A stretch of DNA of 64,000 nt. Source: Cheiracanthium punctorium (Eukaryota; Arthropoda; Arachnida; Araneae; Cheiracanthiidae). Numbering within the stretch: the stretch's first letter is position 1; every line of letters begins with the position of its first letter. Under the pieces are notes generated by a model. That model saw only the letters and a list, made by a program, of their open reading frames with translations, ran no database searches and was not told where the DNA came from. Location of the stretch: positions 1-64,000 of the forward strand of contig JAWZYV010012351.1 in assembly GCA_038373885.1 (NCBI GenBank). The letters are read 5' to 3'. Made by a program: the position numbers and the translations under genes. This document shows positions 10,641-22,251 of the stretch, one piece after another.

Positions 10641-12132
10641 CCTTTAAAAACAAACCAGTGATGTGAAAACTTGAAAACATTGATATTTGATTTGATTGGA
10701 TTTTGAGAGGTTTGTTGATTGAGACCCTTAGCCAGGAGGCTGTCGTCTGGATTGTTCCGAAGAACATTGATATTGCTTCTTCATTAACTGCACTGTAGAC
10801 TAGTATTAACAGTCAACCGATATGCCCCGTGCAAAAATAAACTTAAAAGCACAAAAATTGCCTTCAAAAATGGGCCGAAATTTAAGATGTTTGGGAAAGA
10901 TTGGAAAATTCCGTAAGTTTAGCTTTTTTTTTTTTTTTAAATGAGTGTTTCATAACTTTTACAGATTTATTGTCTGTAACAAAGTGTAACTTGCAAAGAG
11001 GCATTTTAATTTTTTTTTTCTAGTGTCCTGGTGCAGATGAATTCTTTCAAATGTTGTTCAAAGTTGAAAAAGTTGTTCAAATGTTTCATGATTTTCCTAA
11101 AAGAACGGTCTTATGGGCTTATCGAACGAACGAAGCCTTGCGTTACAAAATGCATGTACAAAACTTTGTACGTTCCGCTTTGTCAAAAGTCGGGTAGGTT
11201 TTGAGTTCAGAACAGGGGGGGGGGTTCGAGATGTGCAGCCCTTCGGGAGAGAATATGTAGAGGTAAAATTTTTTAATTGATCTTCAGAATCATCGGGAAA
11301 AAAAAACTACTAATGCATTGATTAAATTTTCGAGGAAGTGGGGCGTCGAACCCCCACCATCCCCCTCCCCTGGCTACGGCCTTGCTAGGCACATCGGTTT
11401 AGGCGATTTGATCTCTCCAGTTGAGTTCATGGGTGCTATTCTGCTACGTTTGTTTAAGCAAACGATCGGATGTATGACATCAAACTGACGTTATTCGCAA
11501 CCAACTATAACATATGTTGGTATTCTGATACGTATGGTAGAGCTTTAAGTGCAGATTCTCCCAACTGAATGTTTACATCCTAGCATAAGTTTCGAATTAC
11601 ATCACAAATTCGCTTAAACGAGCGTGGCGGAATAGACTATCCATGAGTTAAACCTAGCATAAGTTTCGAATTGTTCTGAATTGCCCACTTTATTCGACGA
11701 GAATTCATGCGCCGGTTCTCGAAACAAAGCACGCAAGTCCAAAAATAAATGTTCCTGATACAACAACCGCGTGCATTGCGAATTTAAGAAATGAAATTGG
11801 AAGTGCCCGAAAGCGAGATGGAACGCTGGTAATTATCTGCTTGCACGATCATGAAAAATTAAAGATATTTCGATTCTCCCTTTCTCCAAAATTGTGGTTT
11901 CGAAAAAAAAATTAGTTAAAAAAATGTCCACTAGGTGGCGTTTAGCAAGAAAAATGGCAAATTGAATGATGGAAATGGCTAATTCGAAATATACAAAAAA
12001 TTTTAACATTTATTCAATAGTTTTTGGGCATTTATTCACTAATATGGGTAATAATTGGAGCTGATTCCACCACTCAAAGTGTCATCTAGAGGACATTTTT
12101 TAACTAAACGTTCTGAAAAATTCCCTTGAGCG
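10641..12132. other. No gene recognised; G/C-run fragment at 11205-11390
   Basis: AT-rich sequence. Between 11205 and 11390 a G run and a 'CCCTCCCCTGGCTACGGCC' end look like the remnant of a G-rich hAT MITE of the kind seen whole at 31995-32168, but no partner end or TSD was found. Confidence 0.4.
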
Positions 12133-12211
12133 CATCTTGTGTAAGATTGTAAGACACCCACCGGGGGGGCCGACCCAAGGGTTTACGGCAGATCGGCCCC
12201 CATCTTGTGTA
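12133..12211. mobile_element. 57-bp mini-insertion between 11-bp direct repeats
   Basis: Exact direct repeats CATCTTGTGTA lie at 12133-12143 and 12201-12211. Between them is a GC-rich segment containing the inverted pair GGGGGCCGA / TCGGCCCCC. This looks like a minute insertion with a target duplication, perhaps a retroposed SINE tail. The class is unknown. Confidence 0.5.
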
Positions 12212-12657
12212 CAGTCCGTATGCCAAATTGGGTAGCATTCTGCTCAACGGTTACAGCTGCAGAATGCTGTTTATAAGGGAAGTTTAATAATAACCCCCCT
12301 GTTATTGTAAGCACATTTTACGTGTACTATTTTACAAAGTTTTAATTATTAGCAGTAAAGTGCTATTTCGTTCACCCTGGGTTTTAAGCTACCCACAATT
12401 TGTGGACATTTCTGCTGACATATTTTTGTGGACTGATTTGCGTCGGCACGTTTTCATTGCATTTTTCAATAGGATTGCTATAGCTTGCCGGGGGATGTGT
12501 GCAGAATTTTCAAAATTGCCAGAGTTTGCAATTTTTAATGATTTATCGCCAAGTCTGGAGCCGAAAAATAAGTCCATTTGTCTCGTAAACCTTACAGTTT
12601 ATTACAAATGTGACGTTTGGTTAGAATATGCCTGGCGAAGATTGTAAAACAGTTTTA

Positions 12658-12879
12658 GGGCGAGATTCAAGTGAAACGCGCGCGATCGAGTTCGAATCGA
12701 ACGTTTTTCAGTTCCCAGTTCAGTCCCCAGAATGCTTCCAATGAACAAACCTATCGCGCTGTCACGTGATCAAAACACGATTGTTGTGTTTCAGTTGAAT
12801 AAGAAACATTGATATATTTCGAAGTTCCCCCTGTTCGAAGCGGAAAACGTTCGCATTGTGTTTCACTTGAATCTCGCCC
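12658..12879. mobile_element. 222-bp PIF/Harbinger-like MITE, TTA target
   Basis: The perfect-looking terminal inverted repeats are GGGCGAGATTCAAGTGAAAC and GTTTCACTTGAATCTCGCCC, flanked by TTA on both sides (12655-12657, 12880-12882). The central CACGTG-containing segment is shared with 8984-9150 and with the diverged copy at 13262-13480. A 3-bp TTA target and GGGC-type ends suit Harbinger. There is no transposase inside. Confidence 0.75.
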
Positions 12880-12929
12880 TTAGTAAGCGATTTTAAAATA
12901 GATTTCAGTTCTGAAGAAGTGTTTAATGT

Positions 12930-13060
12930 AACGTCATACTCGTGGATTATGATGCACATTCCAAACAGTATTTATGAAGGTGAAGTATTGTCAGAATATG
13001 CTTGGAGAAGATGGTAAAACAATTTTAGCGGACGACTTTAATGTACGAGTTCGAATTTAA
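12930..13060 (+). pseudogene. Possible LINE endonuclease fragment
   Basis: Two frames together read 'HIPNSIYEGEVLSEYAWRR' and then, after a frameshift, 'KTILADDFNVR'. The DDFN segment resembles the GDFN motif of the apurinic-type endonuclease of non-LTR retrotransposons. A related 'VWLEYAWRR' segment lies just before the MITE at 12600-12650, so the piece may be duplicated. The fragment is short and degenerate, so this is a weak call. Confidence 0.25.
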
Positions 13061-13237
13061 AGAAGTGCTTTAAGCAACAAGGAAGAAAAATACGGCACAC
13101 TCATGATATCTTTTCCAACTTAATGGAATAGAACGGAAGAGAGGTATAGGTGAACTATACCTCTGGTGCCATATAGGTGAACTAAGCGACTGCCTAGGCT
13201 GCCGAACCTAGGAAGGTGGCACGTAGACAGACAGCGT

Positions 13238-13480
13238 ACTTTTTTTTTTTTTTTTTTTGAAGGGGGGAGGGGTGTAAATTCAAACGAAACAGAATTTGAA
13301 CGTTTTCCCTAGCGAATGGATAAAACTTCGAATGAAAGCAAAGTGTCTTATTCAGATGAATCAAGCAGAACGCTTTTTGATCACGTGACACCACGAACAC
13401 TCTGTGGCGTCATCGTTTTATTTAATTCGAACATTTTTCCGCCATCTAATGGCCGTGGATCGAGAAAGACTTAGCAACTG
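13238..13480. mobile_element. Diverged MITE relative behind a poly(T) run
   Basis: A T run (about 13240-13258) precedes 'AAATTCAAACGAAACAGAATTTGAACG', 'TTTTGATCACGTGACA' and 'CGAACATTTTTCCG'. These parallel the 12658-12879 family but the ends are not intact. Confidence 0.4.
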
Positions 13481-14287
13481 AATTCCTCATTATCTTAAAT
13501 ACGAGGAAATAAAATGGAATTTCAGTACTAAGAAGTTTTATTAAATATTCTAAGTAGTTCATGGGCGCCGGCAGCATAGGGCAAGGGGGGGAGGACACCC
13601 GCAGGGGGGGAGCGACCGCCAAAGGCGGTTTACGCCAACACGCGCCCCCCAGGGGAAAAGGGAGGAACACCCCGGACCTAGGGCAAGCATCAGGATGCCG
13701 ACGCCGACCCCAAGGGGGGGTCAATGCCCCTGCCCCCCTGGATTTTTGTATGCAGTGTTTTCCCTTGCTTCTTTTCCTCTTTCCAACATGGTAACCATTC
13801 GTTGAAGCAGGGCCGTAACCAGAGGGGGGGGGGCTATGGGGGCTGAGTCCTACCTAGCAGGCTTTCAGCCCCCCCTAAGAGTTACAAAAAAATCGTAAAT
13901 TTATAGATAAATACTATTGTTTAGAAACGAATGATTTTTAACAATAGCTAAAAATTTTACATTACTAAAAATAACCATTGTTTTGGGGAATTTCTGATCA
14001 CAATTGCTAGACTTCTATATATACAGTTAATTATTTTGCTGCTCTTGGTTGCGTATAGCATCGGATCTTGGATTTTTCCGAGAACACAAAACTGCCACGC
14101 AACGATTTCGAGGGGGAGTAAAAACTTGAAAATTTCAACGTGTTCATGTTTGCATTCAAAATGGCGGTGAACATTTTCAACATTTGATGTAAGGAGTGAT
14201 AGTGTAAAAAATTGAAATTCAATTATGTTTTTCAAATACAAAATGATCACAGGATGAAGTAACGTAAGTCTCCGTTTCTGCTTTATC

Positions 14288-14969
14288 TAAGGTGACCATA
14301 CGTCCTCGAAATTCGAGGACAGTCCCCAAATTTAGATTTTTTTTTTCATTTTGTCCCCAAATTTAAAGATTTGTACTTTTTTCCCTGAAAGTTTCCGTTT
14401 AGTTTATTTCTTTCAGAAAAAACGGCAGAAATAAGAAAAATAAACCAACTAAAAACGCCATTTACTCAGAGAAACAATGAAATTCGATCTCTGAAAACAT
14501 TTGTTGTCATTGTGTGTGTAGCGTGAACAAAGGCAGATCCAGGGGGAGGGCGCAGGGGGCGCGCGCCCCCTCCGAGAAAAATATATTTACACTAGATAAA
14601 TGGGGCTTTCACCTATATTAAGCGGGCTTTACACTAGATAAAATGAGTATTCATGATTTGCGCCCCCTCCGAAAGAAGTTTCTGAATCCGCCCTTGAGCG
14701 TGTACAGACATTCAATAAAGTTTCCGACTATGAGCCAAATTTCCTCTTTCAGTTTTGTTAATGATTAATCACCTTTCATGAAGAACCATGCTTTAAACAT
14801 GAAATTGACGTACGAAAATTTTCTTGCCCTCGAATACTTTTTTTGGAGAGAGTACATGGTAATATGTTATGTCCTCGAAAATATTTTCTAGTGTCCCCAA
14901 GTTTCGTTTAGATTCGAGGACAATGCTTGATTTGTCCCCAAATTACCGTTTAGAAATATGGTCGCCTTA
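14288..14969. mobile_element. TAAGGTGACCATA hAT-like element, third level
   Basis: The ends are TAAGGTGACCATA and TATGGTCGCCTTA, with 8-bp flanks GCTTTATC / GCTTTACC (one mismatch). Its subterminal 'GTCCCCAAATTT' motifs recur around 63416-63634, where only a right end is seen. It contains the MITE at 14528-14696. Confidence 0.75.
14528..14696. mobile_element. 169-bp MITE, fourth level of nest
   Basis: The ends are CAAAGGCAGATCCAG and CTGAATCCGCCCTTG, imperfect inverted repeats. The 8-bp flanks are AGCGTGAA / AGCGTGTA (one mismatch). An internal GGGGGCGCGCGCCCCC hairpin is present. Confidence 0.7.
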
Positions 14970-15076
14970 GCTTTACCTCACACATAAAGCTGCAATAGTC
15001 CCCGACAGTGCTCGAAATCGTCTCTTACACTTAAACAATTATACTTTAATGTTGGAATAGTTGCCACATTCGTCAG

Positions 15077-15270
15077 CAGGGCCTTATTATTGCATGAGAA
15101 ATCGGGACTTTGCCCAGGGCCGCCGGCTCGAAAGGGCTTCCGATTTCAAATGTTGTTCTGAAATGTTCTTTTTTATATCAAAATTTTATGAACAATAAAA
15201 CAAATATCATAGATTGGGGCCCCCAAATTCACCAGAGCCCGGGGCCCCTGCCGGCCATGATCGGGCCCTC
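15077..15270. mobile_element. 194-bp hAT-like MITE with exact 8-bp TSD
   Basis: It begins CAGGGCCTTATTATTGCATG and ends CATGATCGGGCCCTC, flanked by exact TTCGTCAG duplications (15069-15076, 15271-15278). It is inserted in the element at 13808-15847. Confidence 0.75.
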
Positions 15271-15614
15271 TTCGTCAGATTTAAAGGTAATAAGAAAAAC
15301 CAACGGGTACTCTTTTAAATTGATCGCTCTGTATACTATTTATATTATGCTTTATTATCATACATATTTAAAATGAAACATAAATAAAATGCATTTTATA
15401 GTAAATTTTCATTTGAATATTTTTCATGCATTCTCAATGAAAAAGTTATTAACATAATGAATGTTAAATATTTTAAAAATACGGCGTTTTGTGAAACAAA
15501 TACTCTATAAAAAAAATTACAAATTGAAAAACAGTCGCTTCCCTCGCCCCTCGATTACTATATACTTATACTTATATTCGGTCAGCCCTTTAACTAGATT
15601 CAAAGCCCTACCTA

Positions 15615-15809
15615 TGGTAGACGGGCGAAGTGTGAAGGTCCCGGGTTCGGGTCCCACGAACTAACCGTTCGGAGTTTTCCGTGGGTTCCTCCGAAACTTA
15701 GCGTAAATACGGGTTAGGACCCCTTAGAAAGGCCCCCACGGAGGGTACCCCACCCTTCGGCCTAGAGCCTCCTATGCGTAGCTAATCGGCCGTAATCCCA
15801 CAAACAAAC
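15615..15809 (+). repeat. tRNA-derived SINE, CAAA tail, 13-bp TSD
   Basis: A tRNA-like head with B-box-type GGTTCGGGTCCC is followed by 'AGCGTAAATACGGGTTAGG' and a tail ACAAACAAAC. It is bounded by exact 13-bp duplications AAAGCCCTACCTA (15602-15614, 15810-15822), so both ends are certain. This is the best reference copy of the family in the window. It sits inside the nested hAT. Confidence 0.9.
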
Positions 15810-15929
15810 AAAGCCCTACCTAACATTTCATCCTGGTTACGGTCCTGCGTTGAAATAGTCTTGCCCCCCCCCCTTGAATAGTCTTTGCCCCCCCCCGGGA
15901 AATATTCTGCCGGCGCCCATTAAGTAGTT

Positions 15930-16679
15930 CACGAAACTTATTATTTTACATTGTTTTACGAGAAAAGATTCAGCTGAAATGATTTCGGATTAGCCTAAGC
16001 AAAGGCATGGCTAACTGTTAGCCATGGCAAAGGCGCAGTAAAGCTAGTTCAGGTGGCGCCATCTTCTAATCACTGGCGTAGCCAGGATTTTGTTTCGGGA
16101 GGGGCACAGAGAGTTTTGTCCAACCAATTAATATTTTAATTATTAATTGTAATTAGAAATATTTTAATTATTAATTAATCTTAAATTTTAAAAAATTATG
16201 ATTATTAATTATAATTAGAAATAATATTCTAAGTACTAATTATAACTAATAATAAGATTCTAATTGCTAATTCTAATTATAATATTACTTAATTAGTAAT
16301 TTCACAAAAAATATCCTTATAAATATATGTTTAAAGATGCTATTCTGTATTAATTTCGCGAGTTAATTAATAATTCTTCAATATAATTATCTCTGTAGAT
16401 AGATGCTTATGTACCGGTTTGTCTGGCAATTATCTCAACCAGATAAGATTTTATTTTAAATCCAGGCTCGTATCTGCTACTACAATAAGTCTTATTCTAC
16501 AAAAATATATCTAAAGGAAGATACTGAAAAGAAAACTAAATAAATGATTTTTAATTCTCAATAAAAGACCGTACTAAAAAATATTTCTATGTAAAATTTT
16601 ATTGTTATAAACAGGAAATATATCAATCTATCCCGGATTTTCAATCAGCTCATTTGCAGCTGCATATAACTAATACATA
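15930..16679. other. AT-rich spacer with a hAT-type end fragment
   Basis: At 16070-16110 'CACTGGCGTAGCCAGG' followed by a G-rich run is the left end of a hAT-type MITE without its partner. 16120-16330 is low-complexity TTAATTATTAATT-like sequence. No gene. Confidence 0.5.
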
Positions 16680-17920
16680 CAGGTTGATTCAAAATTACAG
16701 TGACCAATTTTAAAAGCGTATAATTATTTTGGTAAATTTTAATTTACCACCAGTTTTATTTAAAAAATTAAACGTTTAAATTACCAATCGAACTACTTTT
16801 ATTAGTGGGAGTAAATTTTGGCTCCGAAATTAGATCCTCAAGCCCGAAACGAAATTTTTAACTTTTGTAGGATGGTTGCTCAAATTCTGTTATAAATAAA
16901 GCATTTAAAATTCAGAAAAGGCATTTTTCTAATGTATAACTATCTAAACTTTGAAAAGAAATAAAATTTGGCTGGCAATCAAGAGCTCCAGGGGGGGGGA
17001 ATGTGGACGAAAGGAAGTCCTTGGTGAAAAAGAAAAAAAGAAACTGAAAAGACTTATCGTTGTATAAAATCCTCTTCCTCAAAGAACTTTCGAAAAGAAA
17101 CAGGTATCCCAATCGACAATTTGTCGTCAGATAAAGAAAATTGCCTATAAAAATTGAAGAAACTAGTTTGTCATCAAATATCTGCAAACACTGTAGAAAA
17201 ACGAAGAACATGTTCTTGGCCTCTGTATTTAAATTTACGCAATGGTAGATACAAAACATGGATAACTTCTGATGAAGCGTTGTTTCGTCTGTAATTCACA
17301 ACTGGCAAAAGGAGGTTCAATATATTGCGAACATCGTCGCAAAGACGCGGCTGTTTTGCAGAAGGCAAGTTAGACGTTAGGTACTGTGGTATAGATGGGA
17401 ATGTCCTCTCAAGGCTTAATAAAAACATTTTTTGTAGAACCAAAGGTTAAAATTGATGCTAAATACTATCAGAATAAAGGTCTGGGGCACATGATCAAAG
17501 AAAGTAAACGTCTTTACACCCAAGAAAACTTTTTTACACCAAGATTCTGCACCAAGTCATACTGGAAGGTCAATTGTCAAATGGCTGAAAGATTTTTAAA
17601 AAATTAACTTTATTTCTCCTGAAAAATGGCTACCGTCATCCCTTGACTGTGCTAATTGCGATTATTTTTTAAGGGATACTTGAAAGAACAATTAAATAGA
17701 CGTAAGGTAAAAACAGATTAAGGGCTTTAAAAAGCAATCAAAGAGGAAGTTGGAAAAATACCTCCAAAAATGGTCTAAAAAGATCTTTTGGTTTGACCTA
17801 AACGTTTGCGTAAAATGTACTATGGTAAAGGAAACCACATTAAAAATTTCGTGTAAATGACTTACAATTTTATGATGTTCTGAAATTGGTCACGTTTTTT
17901 TTTTTTTTTTAATCAACCTG
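16680..17920 (+). mobile_element. Full-length, dead Tc1/mariner-like transposon, 1241 bp
   Basis: It is flanked by TA (16678-16679, 17921-17922). The ends are CAGGTTGATT and AATCAACCTG; a second block 'GTGACCAATTT' / 'AAATTGGTCAC' continues the inverted repeat after A/T-rich spacers. Length and TA target fit Tc1/mariner. It carries one decayed transposase on the plus strand. Confidence 0.85.
16930..17840 (+). pseudogene. Tc1/mariner-like transposase pseudogene
   Basis: The plus-strand reading is broken by stops and frameshifts, but successive pieces follow the family order. 'TSDEALFRL' (near 17265) corresponds to the SDE block of the catalytic core. 'GMSSQG....FFVEPKVKIDAKYY' (17395-17480) corresponds to the strand after the conserved WG. 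'SPEKWLPSSLDCANCDYFL' (near 17610-17675) corresponds to the 'WPPNSPDLNPLDYFLW' block holding the last catalytic region, but with key residues changed. It cannot encode an active enzyme. The minus-strand open frames over this stretch are shadows. Confidence 0.7.
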
Positions 17921-18089
17921 TATCATGCCAACACAAACCTATTATTACTTTTATAATTAACAGCCACAGAACAGCGACGCTAATTTAAAAAAAATAAACC
18001 TTTAATTATAATGCACAGGCTGTACTAACTCAGTTTCTTATTGCAATTAATAAGTTAAAATGTAGTTTTATGCAGTAACACATAATTAA

Positions 18090-18610
18090 CCTAGAAAATC
18101 TTATGACTAGATTTTTTATTTATCTTTTTATTTTTTTCAAAATGCGTGTTTTTAATATAATGTGACTCACATACTTAAGATATTCTAAATAATGCAGACA
18201 CAAATTAAAATAAGAAAAATATAGCTTGAAGAAAATCATCCAAAACTCTTTCTGAAATAAAGTTGATCACTAGATTAAAATACCCTAGACAATTCAAATA
18301 CAATATTAAAATAACAAAGATATGACTTAAGGAGAATCTTCCAAAACTTTGCCCTTCTGTATAAGGTTGGTGACAGGATTAGAATATTATACGTATACAA
18401 TGCAGAAACAATATTGAAATAACCCAAACATCACTTGAAAAAAAATTCCGAAACTCTGCTCTTTGGAATAAGGTTGATCACAAGATTAAAATTTTCTGCA
18501 CATTGCTAACAAAATACGTATTGAAATAACACAGACGCCACTAGAAGAAAATCTTCGAAAATTCTGGTTTTTGGAATAAAGTTGGTTCAAAATATATAGA
18601 ACTTTTCTTC
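18090..18610. repeat. Tandem repeat, period ~120 bp, about four units
   Basis: Units contain 'AATGCAGA.ACAA.ATT.AAATAAC', 'CTTGAAGAAAATC.TCC.AAACT' and 'TGGAATAAGGTTGATCAC.AGATTA'. Non-coding. Confidence 0.7.
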
Positions 18611-18689
18611 TTAAGCAGTCTTAAAAAATATAATTAATTGCAAATTTTTGACTTGAATAAGTATTGAGTAGTTAATTAAATCTCTTCAA

Positions 18690-19780
18690 AGTACATCTAT
18701 ATAAATAAAATTAGACTTTTGTCTGTACATTTCTTGGAATTCAAAAATTTTGCGGTTTCTATCCGTTTCAAGCACCTGGGAATCCGGTGTGACCCTCAAA
18801 AAAAAGTTTGTCTGTCGTTCTGCCATTCTGTCCGTGACGCTTTTTTTTTGTTCAAGCATCACGTAAAAACGACTGAAGCGAATGATATGAAATTTGGTGT
18901 CATGATAGGTGGTTACTCAACTTAAAACATAGGCATTGAATTTTTAAAAAATCTTGATTGGATTTTGAGATTTTGCGAAAATCCTTTCAAACTGCGTAAA
19001 TTTGTGTTCGAGCATCACGTATAAGCGACTGAAGCAAATAAAATGAAATTTGGTATCATGATTGATGCTCTCTCAACTTAAAACATAGGCATCAAATTCT
19101 TAAAAAATCTTGATTAGATTTTGAGATTTTGCGAAAATCGTTTCAAACTGCGTAAGTTTGTGTTCGACCATCAAGTAAAAACGACTGAAACGATTGAAAT
19201 GAAATTTGGTATCATCATAGGTGGTAATTCAACTTGAAACACTGGCGTCGAATTTAAAAAAAAATCTTGATTAGATTTTGAGATTTTGTGAAAATCTTTT
19301 CAAACTGCGTAAATTTCTGCGTAAACGCATTACGTAATAACGACTAAAGCGAATGATATGAAATTTGGGCACATGATAGATGGTTGTTCAACATAAACTA
19401 TAGGTGTCCAATTTTTTAAACATTTTTATTAGATTTTGAGTAACGACTAATACGAATGCTACGAAATTTGGTGATATGATAGGTAGTTGCTAATCTTAAT
19501 TTATAGGCGTTGAATTTTTAAAATATTTTGATTACATTTTGAGATTTTGTGAAAATCGTTTTAAAATGCTGAAATTTTGTTCCAGCATCACGAAATAAAG
19601 ACTGCAGGGAATGAAACGAAATTGGGAGACATGATAGGTTGTCACTCCACTTAAATTCTAGGCTTCCAATTTTTCAAAAATATTGATTAGATTTTGAGAT
19701 TTTGCTAAAATTATTTCAATATGTGTCAATATTCGCTCGTGCATCACATAATTACGACTAAAGTGAATGAAATGATATCA
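18690..19780. repeat. Tandem repeat, period ~155 bp, six to seven units
   Basis: Each unit has 'AGCATCACGTAAAAACGACTG', 'AATG..ATGAAATTTGG', 'CATGATAGGTGGT..CTCAACTTAAA', 'AAAAATCTTGATTAGATT' and 'TTTGCGAAAATC.TTTCAAA.TGCG'. The field begins with 'CTATATAAATAAAATTAGAC' and 'TTTGTCTGT', a common lead-in of arthropod repeat elements. Confidence 0.75.
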
Positions 19781-21365
19781 CTTAGTTACTCTCAAACCTG
19801 TAATATTTTAACAATACATAAAAATTATAACTTCGCTTTCTTTACTTTGGCAACATACTACTTCCATTCTGCGTACTCCTACAATGCTGACGAAAGTTCT
19901 TGCTTTTTGGAAATTTGCATTCAGTATTTTTCCAGAACGGATAAGTTCTTAAAATTATTGAGGGGGGAGGGGTTGCACTCATCGCCAGTTGGTGAGCCAT
20001 ATGTCAGGGGGGTGGGCACTAGAGATGAGATGGACTCAGCCCGAGCCCAAACCAGGCTCAGGCTTGTGAGAAATTTCTCTTTTATTGAACGTATTCCTTG
20101 TAAACAGATTTTAGAAAGTGATTCATGGGAGAAATAAACTAATTCCCTACAAGCAACAATTCCCAGTTTCTGCTCGGCCAACCACCGGCATTCATCGCAA
20201 CTCATCGCTCACCGAAATTCGGTACTCGGCCCAGACACGGAATTCCATCTAAAAACGATGATTGTTATGTGTGCGGCAGACACTGATCGGTCCGGTACCC
20301 ATAAAACGATGATCAGAACGATATCCGGCCTCAGTTATCGGGCCATATGCCTAAATTTGATCAAAATACGCTGAACTGAAAAGAAATTTCGGCCCGCATA
20401 ACGGCCGAGCGGCATTGAGCCGATGAAAATTGGCGCATGCGCTCTGTTCATGCAACAGTCGAGCGATGGCAACATCCGAGTATCTACCGGCAGACGCCAT
20501 GTTTGTTTTCATAAGAATAGGAGACGAAAAAAACTGAAGAAGTTTTTTTGGTGGTGATTAGTCTATATTGGTACGTATAACTATAATTTGTAACAAATTT
20601 TTGACATTTTTAATATAGTATTGTCTAATATAAGTAAAGTATAAGTTCAAATCTCTGTAATTATTTTTTTCTCTCTTGATACTGTTGCATAACACTAATG
20701 GAATAACACTATTTTTTATTAGTATCTATTTCCTATCTTTACATGGCGTACAGTGTGTAATTTACACTAGTTCATACAGTTAATCGCTTTTTAGTTTTAA
20801 AATATACGGGTAAATTCTTCATTGAATCTAATAAAAAAATCAAACTTCCGACCAAAACAAGCCTATTTGGTACTTATGTATTTTACAGTCAGTCAGCCAA
20901 AAAGAGCGATTTCGTGTGCGTGTGGAATACGTCAGATTCATTGTTACAATGTAGGGCATTGCAATCCTTTGGCGAAAAAACTTGTTGGCGTGAATTATCG
21001 ACGGTAAAATAAGTACCGATTATTTGCATCCGTTGACAATAAAAAAAAGAAAAAAAAATCCAAACGATGCGATTACTCGCCAAGATAGTTTCCAAAGGCA
21101 TAAAGCGCAGATTTTTAGGGTTATGGAAATGAGAAGCTGTACAGCATTGATTTGATATTCAAACGACTGTTTTGTTTCGCTTTATAAACTTCGAAACCCG
21201 CGTTGATGAATTTAGATTAGCTTAGAAATAGTATACGTAAGTACAGTGATTTTTTTTTCTTTTTTAAAGAGACCACTGTTTTTTTGTCTTTTTTTTTTTT
21301 TTTTTTTTTTGAAGCAGAACACTGGTTAATGATGATTTCAGAACCTGTGGATACTATAAACCAGA
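19781..21365. other. No gene recognised
   Basis: Mostly AT-rich. 20180-20520 is GC-richer, with several CGGCC/GGCCG words and short direct and inverted motifs, and could be an unrecognised element or a 5' gene flank. No splice-bounded exon could be supported. A T run lies near 21290-21310. Confidence 0.4.
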
Positions 21366-21948
21366 CTGATACAGGGTGTCCCAAAAAGGTGGTAACGGGC
21401 TTTAATTCGTTATCTATTAGAGATAAGTGGACAGCGTAAATTGAGAAAAGTGTTCAAAATGAGGTCGGAAGTAAGATTCCGTTAAAAAAATTCCTCTCGT
21501 TAATTTTCAAAAAATTACACTTTCTACATTTTTATATGACCCTCGTACAAAAGCATTCCCATACACTAATGAGGTGATGTACAAAATTTGGGAATGATAT
21601 TTTTTTAAATTAGATTTTAAGATAACCCCTCATACTAGGATGATCGCCCACCCTTAGCGTTGCCATCACAACACAAACAAACAAACTGACATGAAATAAG
21701 ACTTCGGAGGGTTCAAAATTTGAAAAAAGAAGGGATATGTAACAATCCGTCTTTGGGGTCATTTTCTGCATCCTGCAGTCTGAATCATGGTAAATTCTGC
21801 AAACGCAGAACATGAAAATTGTTATTGTTGCTTCGAAACCCTCTGGCCAACTGCAGAGCGGGATCAGATCCTTTATATAAAACGAAAATGGCCTTAATTG
21901 GGCAGCTTTCTTTTTGCTGATCACCAGTAAGGGGAATACCGACTTATC
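21366..21948 (+). mobile_element. Left part of a CAGGGTGTCCC DNA element split by the BEL insertion
   Basis: 'TA' followed by CAGGGTGTCCCAAAAAG at 21364-21382 is the usual start of a Tc1/mariner- or ISL2EU-type element. The continuing sequence is interrupted at the CCGGG target of the retrotransposon and should resume at 28107. The right end was not identified. Confidence 0.4.
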
Positions 21949-21953
21949 CCGGG

Positions 21954-22239
21954 TGTACACACGTCAGCTCAGGCACAACTCTAAAAACTTTGAATGAATA
22001 AAGTGGACTGTATATTAAAAATACTCTTTATTTTAATCTGGATTTAACAATTTTTGCTGCAGCGTGTATATATCTCGTAACGCCACAGCACACATTTACC
22101 TCTCAAGGCATCTCGTGCACGGTCTCGTACCGTTCTGACCGGGAGAAGCGAGAATGCAGAGCTGGCCCTCCGCTGCTAACCACTTGAGAGCCACTTCAAA
22201 AGATTTAAGACAGGTGCTGCAGACAGAGGCGCTCAAACA
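21954..22239 (-). repeat. BEL 3' LTR (286 bp)
   Basis: Read on the minus strand it starts TGTTTGAGCGCC and ends GTGTACA. It contains a TATATA box (near 22064-22072) and an AATAAA polyadenylation signal (22027-22032, minus strand). It pairs with 27814-28101. Confidence 0.95.
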
Positions 22240-22251
22240 TCCTCCCCCCGT
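22240..22251 (-). promoter_or_regulatory. BEL polypurine tract
   Basis: On the minus strand ACGGGGGGAGGA abuts the TG of the 3' LTR. This is the expected plus-strand DNA priming site of the element. Confidence 0.85.

Larger units (their letters stand above)
13808..15847. mobile_element. 2.0-kb hAT-like non-autonomous element, second level of nest
   Basis: The TIRs are CAGGGCCGTAACCAG and CTGGTTACGGTCCTG (one mismatch), with 8-bp duplications CGTTGAAG / CGTTGAAA at 13800-13807 and 15848-15855. The uninterrupted target is visible in the related MITE at 3406-3558. It contains three further insertions (14288, 15077, 15615). No transposase ORF is visible. Confidence 0.8.
13560..15921. mobile_element. 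Outer shell of a transposon nest (CATGGGCGCCGGCAG family, 8-bp TSD)
   Basis: The left end CATGGGCGCCGGCAG and right end CTGCCGGCGCCCATT are flanked by exact AAGTAGTT duplications (13552-13559, 15922-15929). Removing the nested hAT at 13808-15847 leaves about 320 bp related to the MITE at 3406-3558. The superfamily is P or hAT by TSD length. The interior is rich in G and C runs and has no transposase. Confidence 0.8.

Noticed and set aside
15615..15809. Functional tRNA gene at the SINE head
   Set aside because: The cloverleaf is incomplete, and the unit continues into a SINE body with a CAAA tail and a 13-bp duplication.
16912..17443. Two minus-strand open frames over the Tc1/mariner-like element
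   Set aside because: The plus strand carries the transposase motifs; these are shadows.
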